Assembly (NCBI GenBank): GCA_938082915.1
Contig: CALKCG010000162.1
Span: forward strand, 1 to 11,636
Length of the DNA stretch: 11,636 nucleotides
Reading direction: 5' to 3'
Source of the DNA: an uncultured archaeon
Lineage (GTDB): Archaea; Thermoproteota; CALKCG01; B24
A program made the translations under genes and the position numbers. Positions within the stretch are counted from its first letter, which is position 1, and each line of letters begins with the position of its first letter. Shown here one piece after another: positions 7,160-11,636 of this stretch. The notes beneath the pieces were generated by a model. That model was not told where the DNA came from. It worked only from the letters and a program-made list of their open reading frames with translations, and did no database searches.

Positions 7160-7180
7160 TAGATTTTATGTGGAAATCTA
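7160..7180. repeat. 21-bp inverted repeat between TATA box and hypD start
   Basis: TAGATTT (7160-7166) and AAATCTA (7174-7180) form a perfect 7-bp inverted repeat with a 7-bp spacer. It sits exactly between the hypD TATA box and the start codon, where a bound protein would block initiation. Candidate operator of the hypDCEF operon; no regulator gene is adjacent. Confidence 0.4.
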
Positions 7181-7189
7181 ATATATAAC
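7179..7189 (-). promoter_or_regulatory. hypD: TATA box of the hypDCEF operon
   Basis: On the minus strand this reads GTTATATATTA, a strong archaeal TATA box. Its centre is about 33 bases before the hypD ATG, so transcription should begin around 7155-7160, leaving a leader of under ten bases. No Shine-Dalgarno precedes hypD, consistent with leaderless translation. Confidence 0.6.
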
Positions 7190-7277
7190 AATTATCTCTA
7201 CTTCAACTCAGACGGTGTAAATTCAATTTAAACCAGTGAGAATCGGAAAAATAGAAATTAAATAACGATTTTCCCTA

Positions 7278-7644
7278 AAAACAATAGTTGAATCAGCTAA
7301 TAATACGGGTTTGGAATGGTTTTGAAAACCTGAAGCAGATGAGGAAATGCATAAAATACAGTAGGGGGATGAATAGGAGGCTTCAGTTTTACATCGATTA
7401 CAAGGACAGATGAACGGCTTACAAGTCATTACGTTGATTCAAAGTATACATCAAGCCTATGCCCGATATGCAATGGGAAAGTTAGCGTTGAATGAACATA
7501 GAGAATTGAAGCGTAAAAAATGTTGGATATGAGAACGATGGGGATGTGACCGCATGTCTAAACATGCTAAAACGAAAGCCAGGATGCGGGGTTTCCATTG
7601 CCCAGAAAGCTGTCCATGAAGCTTTAAAAGCTGAGATGACGTGA
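7278..7644 (+). pseudogene. Decayed TnpB (IS200/IS605-family OrfB) fragment
   Basis: This stretch between hypD and the next gene can be read as the C-terminal part of a TnpB protein if several frameshifts are allowed. Frame pieces in order: KTIVESANNTGLEW (7278-7319); FENLKQMRKC...MNRRLQFYIDYKDR (from 7321, stop at 7411); MNGLQVI (7410-7430); VDSKYTSSLCPICNGKVSVE (from 7433, stop at 7493), with one zinc-finger Cys pair; HRELKRKKCW (7497-7526); and GYENDGDVTACLNMLKRK onward (from 7525, stop at 7642). Intact TnpB proteins have ENLKGIR, a basic region, a WSFRKLQFFIEYKA-type segment, a CPxCG finger and DRDxxAxLN, which bears the third RuvC aspartate; here the last reads DGDVTACLN. The N-terminal half and part of the LQF segment are missing and no tnpA is present, so it cannot be active. 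Weak similarity may extend upstream to about 7235. The rest of 7152-7743 holds only promoter elements. Confidence 0.8.
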
Positions 7645-7732
7645 ATAGTCGTAAAATATTAACTATCCGATAACGGAAACTTTTAACAGTGGTTCTTACG
7701 AGATATTACATTTAGTTGAGTGTCTTCAACTC

Positions 7733-7737
7733 AGGTG
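7733..7737 (+). promoter_or_regulatory. Shine-Dalgarno site of the 7744 gene
   Basis: AGGTG lies six bases before a TTG codon at 7744. The codon just before the TTG is the in-frame stop TAA, so this site decides the TTG as the start. Confidence 0.55.
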
Positions 7738-7743
7738 TTTTAA

Positions 7744-8427
7744 TTGGTCTTAGCTGGTAAAATATTCCGGTTGGTTGAAGATACAGCTTTAGATAAAGTA
7801 GCTGAGAAACTTAGAGGTTATAGTGTTGAGGAGGATCTTGAAGAAGAAGGATATAAGATCAAGCTAATCACGGAAGTTGTAGACTTGGCCATGGGATTTA
7901 ACAGTTTAAGGGGCGTTCTAGCATGGGATATTTTACGCTTTACATATCACCGTGGGAGGAAAATACCCGTACCGAAGACTCTATATTTAACGTTTGGATT
8001 CTTTAAGAGGCCTGGCGCAACATTTCTACTGGTTATTGAGAAGAAGAATATGGCTAATAAGGCGGCAAACCTCTTCAGCCAACTACTATTCATATCGAAG
8101 GGGTATATTTTAAACGTTTCAATACCGCCCGAAAAGATGAGAGAATATCATGAGAAAAACCCTGAAAATACGAAAGTCATATTCTTCGATAATCTTCCAA
8201 TACCTAATATAGATAAACTATCTTTATACGGTCCAAATTTAACTTACACAGAATTATATAACAACTACCTCAAAATGGGAAGCATATGGTACTTAGTCAC
8301 AGTTTCCAACAGTTACGGAACTACCATTGGACTTACGAGAGACGGAGTAGTAGTGGCATTCGGCAACATAGAGAAGACAGATTTCATAAACATGGTGAAT
8401 GCTGAAATAATCCCACTAATAAGCTAA
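7744..8427 (+). CDS. Uncharacterised 227-residue soluble protein
   Basis: I do not recognise this family. The frame begins at a TTG directly after an in-frame TAA and is preceded by AGGTG at good spacing. The protein has 227 residues, no cysteine, no signal peptide and no convincing membrane helix. An acidic, helix-prone N-terminal part (about 10-50) includes EEDLEEEGYKIK. A central part has hydrophobic strand-like blocks TLYLTFGFF (79-87) and ATFLLVIEKK (92-101). The C-terminal part has YLVTVSNSYGTTIGLTRDG (183-201) followed by VVVAFGNIEKTDF, which reads as consecutive beta strands and then a helix. No nucleotide-binding or metal motif was found. Codon use resembles its neighbours, so it looks like a real gene. 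It lies alone, 158 bp before the ECF transporter on the same strand and just after a transposon remnant; a link to either is not shown. Confidence 0.75.
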   Translation: MVLAGKIFRLVEDTALDKVAEKLRGYSVEEDLEEEGYKIKLITEVVDLAMGFNSLRGVLAWDILRFTYHRGRKIPVPKTLYLTFGFFKRPGATFLLVIEKKNMANKAANLFSQLLFISKGYILNVSIPPEKMREYHEKNPENTKVIFFDNLPIPNIDKLSLYGPNLTYTELYNNYLKMGSIWYLVTVSNSYGTTIGLTRDGVVVAFGNIEKTDFINMVNAEIIPLIS

Positions 8428-8532
8428 GGAATCAAAAACACATTTCAATTAGAGGGGCTAGCTAATACGGTAGACTTCGAATACGTAACAACATTTTCAT
8501 AAACATAAGCCTTTAACTCAAGAATCAAACCC

Positions 8533-8544
8533 TTAAAAATATTA
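8533..8544 (+). promoter_or_regulatory. Possible TATA box of the ECF transporter operon
   Basis: TTAAAAATATTA lies about 42-53 bases before the first ATPase gene. A transcription start near 8563-8567 would give a leader of about 20 nt. The 158-bp gap around it contains no recognisable riboswitch. Confidence 0.45.
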
Positions 8545-8585
8545 GAGGCTAGGTTTAATAGGGGGTTTACTATAACGGATGGAGG

Positions 8586-9428
8586 ATGCCTAAAGCCATT
8601 AAAGTCAGAGGACTTCACTATAGATACGAGGGGATGGATGGGGACGTTTTAGTAGATGTTAACCTGGAAGTTGAAAGAGGAGAATTTGTTTTGTTGACTG
8701 GGGCTAGTGGATGTGGGAAAACCACACTGTGTAGATGTTTCAATGGTCTAATACCGCATTTCTACGGTGGAGACTTGAGGGGGGAGATATGCGTAGCTGG
8801 GTTTAACGTTAGGGAAACACCCATTCATAAAATGGCGCTCAAAGTTGGTTTCATCTTTCAGAATCCTGATAGCCAGCTTTTCTCGCTTACAGTTGAGAGG
8901 GATGTAGCGTTTGGTTTAGAGAATCTAGGTATGGATAGGGAGGAGATCAAGCGTAGAGTGGATTGGGCTCTGGAAGTCGTTGGAATGAAGGAGTATAGGC
9001 ATTTCGCGCCTTACGAGCTTTCAGGAGGACAGAAGCAGAGAATTGCGATAGCCTCAGTTCTAGCTATGAACCCTGAGGTAATAGTTTTAGATGAGCCAAC
9101 TGCATACTTAGACCCTAAAACGGCTTTAAGGATTTTCCAACTTTTAGACGAGCTTAATCGGAGGCTTGGCTTGACTGTTATTCTAGTTGAGCATAGACTG
9201 GATTTAGCCTCAAGGTATGCGTCTAGACTTATAGTTATGAGCCGTGGACGTATAGTGCTTGACGGCGACCCCCCGACAGTATTCCACCATAAACTTGAAG
9301 AGTATGGTGTAACCACACCTAGACTCATAAGGTTCTTCAGAAAACTTGAAAGGGAGGGATATAGTTTTGAGAGCATCCCATTAACTACGGAAGAAGCGGC
9401 GACCGTCCTCAGGAGGATTACTTCTTGA
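8586..9428 (+). CDS. ecfA1: ECF transporter ATP-binding protein (EcfA/CbiO type), first copy
   Basis: One of two ATPases that power an energy-coupling-factor transporter for a vitamin or metal ion, acting at the inner face of the membrane. The 280 residues show a complete ABC cassette: Walker A GASGCGKT (39-46), Q-loop FQNPDSQ (91-97), signature ELSGGQKQR (144-152), Walker B VIVLDEP (165-171) with catalytic E170, D-loop YLDP (174-177), and H-loop histidine H203 in VEHRLD. The Q-loop wording FQNPD.Q is typical of ECF-type ATPases. The start is unusual: GGAGG (8581-8585) abuts the ATG with no spacer, and no earlier start is open because an in-frame TAG occurs at 8559. The next ATPase gene begins at the TTG overlapping this stop by 4 nt, indicating coupled translation. 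Confidence 0.93.
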   Translation: MPKAIKVRGLHYRYEGMDGDVLVDVNLEVERGEFVLLTGASGCGKTTLCRCFNGLIPHFYGGDLRGEICVAGFNVRETPIHKMALKVGFIFQNPDSQLFSLTVERDVAFGLENLGMDREEIKRRVDWALEVVGMKEYRHFAPYELSGGQKQRIAIASVLAMNPEVIVLDEPTAYLDPKTALRIFQLLDELNRRLGLTVILVEHRLDLASRYASRLIVMSRGRIVLDGDPPTVFHHKLEEYGVTTPRLIRFFRKLEREGYSFESIPLTTEEAATVLRRITS

Positions 9429-10255
9429 TAGAAGTTTTAGATGTCTACTACACTTATCCAAATGGGTTTACAGCGCTTAAAGGTGTGAGTTTAACCATAG
9501 ATAGGGGTGAGTGTATAGCCATAATGGGTGAAAACGGCGCTGGAAAAACAACATTGATTAAACATTTCAACGGACTACTTAAACCAACCAGGGGAGCCGT
9601 ATTGGTGGACGGGAGTAATACGATGGATTTATCCGTAGCCCAGCTTTCCAGAAAAGTTGGATTAGTATTTCAAAACCCTGAACATCAGTTTTTCAGTGAA
9701 ACCGTTGAAGATGAAGTTGCTTTCGCGCTTAAAAACTTCGGCTTTCAAGGAGATGAAATTAAACAAAGAGTTGATCAAGTTCTTGAAAGGATGGGGCTTA
9801 CACACTACAGGCAAAGTTCACCATTCAACTTAAGCGGAGGCGAGAAGAAGAGGCTTGCAATCGCTTCTGTAGTCGTATTCAACCCAGATTATCTGATTCT
9901 CGACGAGCCTACCATAGGTCAAGACTATCTGCAGAAGCGCGAAATAATTGGGATCATAAGGTCTTTCCTTAAAGAGGGGAAGGCGGTCGTAATCGTGACG
10001 CACGATTTAGAGTTTGTCGTAGATTTGAGGCCAAGGATAATACTGATGAGCCAAGGGAGAATAATATTAGACGATACTGCCGATAAAGCCTTGTCGAATT
10101 TAAAGCTTCTAGATGAAGCCTCACTACTCCCTCCGCAGATAGTTGAGCTCGCCTACAAGTTTTTCAATTCTCCAAGTTTAGAAGGAGTTTTAGATGAAGA
10201 CGACCTGATGAAGATTATTAAGCCATTACTTGCAAGGAGGAGGGGACAGCAGTGA
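9425..10255 (+). CDS. ecfA2: ECF transporter ATP-binding protein (EcfA/CbiO type), second copy
   Basis: Second ATPase of the ECF module, expected to form a heterodimer with the preceding gene product on the T protein. The 276 residues contain Walker A GENGAGKT (35-42), Q-loop FQNPEHQ (82-88), signature NLSGGEKKR (135-143), Walker B YLILDEP (156-162) with catalytic E161, D-loop IGQD (164-167) and H-loop H193 in VTHDLE. A C-terminal stretch (about 225-276) continues past the cassette, as in other EcfA proteins, and ends in basic RRRGQQ. The start is TTG at 9425, sharing TTGA with the upstream stop; a GGAGG-like AGGAGG at 9411-9416 is well placed. It overlaps the T-component gene by 4 nt. The substrate cannot be read from the ATPases. 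Confidence 0.93.
   Translation: MIEVLDVYYTYPNGFTALKGVSLTIDRGECIAIMGENGAGKTTLIKHFNGLLKPTRGAVLVDGSNTMDLSVAQLSRKVGLVFQNPEHQFFSETVEDEVAFALKNFGFQGDEIKQRVDQVLERMGLTHYRQSSPFNLSGGEKKRLAIASVVVFNPDYLILDEPTIGQDYLQKREIIGIIRSFLKEGKAVVIVTHDLEFVVDLRPRIILMSQGRIILDDTADKALSNLKLLDEASLLPPQIVELAYKFFNSPSLEGVLDEDDLMKIIKPLLARRRGQQ
10236..10245 (+). promoter_or_regulatory. Strong Shine-Dalgarno of the T-component gene
   Basis: GGAGGAGGGG ends six bases before the GTG at 10252 and nine before the ATG at 10255. It sits inside the end of the upstream ATPase gene and supports either of the two adjacent starts. Confidence 0.6.
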
Positions 10256-11004
10256 TGCGTGTATTTGAAGGATTGAGGTTTAGAAGAGTTGAAAGCCCTA
10301 TACATAGCCTAGACCCTAGGTCTAAAGCCGTGTTTCTACTGGTTTTAAGCGCCTTATCGATATCATACTCAGACCCTTTAACACTCATAGTTTTACTTAT
10401 CATACAGATACCCTTAGTCTATATGGCAAGAGTCGTCAAGTTTTGGTTGAATTCCCTCAGGGGATCAGTCGTTTTGATGATGTTCATATTCGGTGTAAAC
10501 TTTTTAACAAGCTATTTCTACATGGGAGGCTTCACATTTGATGGTTTAACTATGGCAGCCGCCATGACCATTAGATTTGTAACACTCATAGGAGCATTCT
10601 CTCTATTCTTCCTCACAACGACGCCGGAGGACTTAAGCCTAGCCTTAGAGAGGCTCAAAATCCCCTACGATATATGCTTTGCTTTCACAGCTGCTATGAG
10701 GTTTGTACCAGACATAGCTTTAGAAGCTCAGTCAATAATGGATGCGCAAAAGTCTAGAGGATTGGAGCTTGAGAAGGGGAAGATTCTAGAGAGGATTCGC
10801 AATATGCTACCAATACTTGTACCATTATTTATAAGAAGCTTCCAGAGGAGTATGGAGCTTGCTGAAGCCATGGAGTCTAGAGCCTACGGAGCAATAAGGA
10901 AGAGGACGAGCCTATACGAGTTGAAAATCTCTAGGAACGATTATATTCTAATGGTCTTCTCGATAATATTCATGTTGGCAGTTATCGTAATTAAAAGTTT
11001 CTAG
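10252..11004 (+). CDS. ecfT: ECF transporter transmembrane T component
   Basis: EcfT is the membrane protein that couples ATP hydrolysis by the two EcfA subunits to a substrate-binding S protein. It has 250 residues if started at GTG 10252 (249 from the adjacent ATG at 10255; the two cannot be separated). The family landmark HSLDPRSKAVFLL (18-30) is followed by hydrophobic segments near 25-38, 43-58, 71-90, 102-122 and 231-249. The two cytoplasmic coupling motifs are present as KSRG (167-170) and ESRAYG (208-213), corresponding to the Ala/Ser-Arg-Gly signatures that dock into the ATPases. It belongs to the EcfT/CbiQ family. With no CbiM, CbiN, NikM or other S gene beside it, I cannot say cobalt, nickel or vitamin. 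Last gene of the visible three-gene unit. Confidence 0.92.
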   Translation: MMRVFEGLRFRRVESPIHSLDPRSKAVFLLVLSALSISYSDPLTLIVLLIIQIPLVYMARVVKFWLNSLRGSVVLMMFIFGVNFLTSYFYMGGFTFDGLTMAAAMTIRFVTLIGAFSLFFLTTTPEDLSLALERLKIPYDICFAFTAAMRFVPDIALEAQSIMDAQKSRGLELEKGKILERIRNMLPILVPLFIRSFQRSMELAEAMESRAYGAIRKRTSLYELKISRNDYILMVFSIIFMLAVIVIKSF

Positions 11005-11033
11005 GTATTGGCTTGAGATCGTTACGAAGTCCC

Positions 11034-11038
11034 TTTTT
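11034..11038 (+). terminator. Possible T-tract terminator after ecfT
   Basis: A run of five T residues on the plus strand 30 bases after the ecfT stop. Archaeal termination can use such short T runs; no stem-loop precedes it. Weak evidence. Confidence 0.25.
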
Positions 11039-11050
11039 AGAGACCATAAA

Positions 11051-11064
11051 GTACTTAAAAGTAC
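11051..11064. repeat. 14-bp inverted repeat upstream of the substrate-binding-protein promoter
   Basis: GTACTT-AA-AAGTAC is a perfect 6-bp inverted repeat with a 2-bp centre, ending eight bases before a TATA-like box. Position just upstream of BRE/TATA would suit an activator or repressor site; function is inferred only from position. Confidence 0.35.
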
Positions 11065-11071
11065 AGTAAAG

Positions 11072-11080
11072 AATTTAAAT
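11072..11080 (+). promoter_or_regulatory. TATA box of the substrate-binding-protein gene
   Basis: AATTTAAAT is preceded by an AAAG BRE-like stretch. Transcription would begin near 11100, leaving a leader of about 25 nt that contains GAGG at 11112-11115. This suggests the gene has its own promoter separate from the ECF operon. Confidence 0.45.
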
Positions 11081-11125
11081 GAGTTTTAAGTAACTTTTTA
11101 CGGTCTTTTTAGAGGCGATGCGTAC

Positions 11126-11636
11126 ATGAATGGAAAAAGTAAAGCCATATCTACATCCATAGCTCTAATAGTCATGGTAGTCATCGCTATAATAGCTGGT
11201 GCAGCCGGCTACTACGCTGGACAGGCAGCTACCTTAGAGTCTTATCAAAGAGGTTATAATGAGGGGTGGCAAGCCGGGTTAACTGAAGGACGGCGGCAGG
11301 CCCTTCGAGAAGTTTCTCCGGTCCTGCCGATGGAGATTAAAGTAGGATGTATAATGTCTCTAACGGGTCTCCTCGGCCCTATGGGCGCTAATATAGTTAA
11401 AGGTGTCCAACTAGCCGTGGATGAAGTTAATTCGAGAGGTGGAATAGCTGGCAGGAGAATAGTTCTCATAGTTGAAGACGACGCTACTGATGGAACTAGA
11501 GGTTTAGAAGCTTTGAAAAAACTCGTTGAGGTGGATGGATGTCAAATCGTTATAGGCCCCATGGCTAGTGGTGTCTTGAGAGTTATGGGCAGTTATGCAA
11601 ATGAGCACAAGGTTGTTTTAATATCCCCAACCGCTA
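11126..11636 (+). CDS. Membrane-anchored ABC substrate-binding protein, branched-chain amino acid type, C-terminus cut by window edge
   Basis: First 170 residues of an extracytoplasmic binding protein of the LivJ/AmiC class (periplasmic-binding fold type I), which delivers amino acids, amides or related solutes to an ABC permease. One hydrophobic segment (about 7-31) is followed by GYYAGQ; no lipobox cysteine is seen, so it probably stays anchored by this helix. A spacer has glycines every fourth residue (G43, G47, G51, G55) in YQRGYNEGWQAGLTEG. The binding domain starts near residue 69 with IKVGCIMSLTG, followed by GVQLAVDEVNSRGGIAGR and EDDATD, all typical of the family. GAGG ten bases upstream and TATA-like sequence support the ATG at 11126; the ATG at 11119 hits a stop at once. 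The permease and ATPase genes would be expected beyond the right edge. The exact ligand cannot be told. Confidence 0.92.
   Translation, partial: MNGKSKAISTSIALIVMVVIAIIAGAAGYYAGQAATLESYQRGYNEGWQAGLTEGRRQALREVSPVLPMEIKVGCIMSLTGLLGPMGANIVKGVQLAVDEVNSRGGIAGRRIVLIVEDDATDGTRGLEALKKLVEVDGCQIVIGPMASGVLRVMGSYANEHKVVLISPTA

Noticed and set aside
7223..7429. Minus-strand open frame of 68 codons with several cysteines
   Set aside because: It is antisense to the TnpB fossil; its Cys pattern does not form proper CxxC pairs and it has no ribosome site or homology I recognise.
7152..7743. tRNA, small RNA or CRISPR repeat in the largest gap
   Set aside because: No cloverleaf with a TTCRANY loop and no regularly spaced repeats; the gap is explained by a promoter and the TnpB remnant.
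8428..8585. Riboswitch upstream of the ECF operon
   Set aside because: No conserved cobalamin-, thiamine-, riboflavin- or NiCo-type core could be recognised, and the likely leader is only about 20 nt.
9011..9376. Minus-strand frame opposite the first ECF ATPase, and similar frames at 10218-10403 and 11254-11469
   Set aside because: Antisense to genes with clear family motifs; no independent support.

Overview
The window looks archaeal. It carries TATA/BRE-like promoters with short or leaderless 5' ends, a MinD-type HypB of the kind known from Thermococcales, the long archaeal form of HypA, and tightly overlapping genes with a mix of ATG, GTG and TTG starts. Composition is moderately AT-rich with AGA/AGG arginine codons. 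I cannot place it more precisely; an uncultured, probably anaerobic archaeon of the Thermoproteota/Bathyarchaeia or Thermococcus-like kind fits. No rRNA, tRNA or CRISPR array was seen.

Layout. (1) 1-744, minus strand: 5' part of a D-3-phosphoglycerate dehydrogenase-type gene (serA-like), cut by the left edge. (2) 745-950: divergent intergenic region with promoters for both sides and several small dyads. (3) 951-2305, plus strand: a 59-residue three-CxxC zinc-ribbon gene, hypA, and a MinD-family hypB. (4) 2297-7151, minus strand: hypD-hypC-hypE-hypF, one compact operon read leftward, whose last gene overlaps the end of hypB by 9 bp. Together (3) and (4) encode the complete machinery that builds the Fe(CN)2CO group (HypC, D, E, F) and inserts nickel (HypA, HypB) in a [NiFe] hydrogenase. 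No hydrogenase structural gene lies in the window. (5) 7152-7743: about 590 bp without an intact gene; it holds the hypD promoter and a multiply frameshifted TnpB (IS200/IS605-type) remnant. (6) 7744-8427, plus strand: a 227-residue cysteine-free protein I do not recognise. (7) 8586-11004, plus strand: an energy-coupling-factor (ECF) transporter module, two ATPases and the T protein, with 4-nt overlapping junctions and no visible substrate-specific S component. (8) 11126-11636, plus strand: the start of a membrane-anchored branched-chain-amino-acid-type substrate-binding protein, cut by the right edge.

How it works together. HypF makes and transfers the carbamoyl group from carbamoyl phosphate to the C-terminal cysteine of HypE. 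HypE dehydrates it to cyanide, HypC-HypD receives the cyanide and assembles the iron centre, and HypA with the ATPase-type HypB delivers nickel. The best leads beyond standard annotation are the overlooked small zinc-ribbon gene at the head of the hypAB unit, the TnpB fossil, the unrecognised 7744-8427 protein, the orphan ECF module, and short dyad or shared motifs in the hyp promoters.
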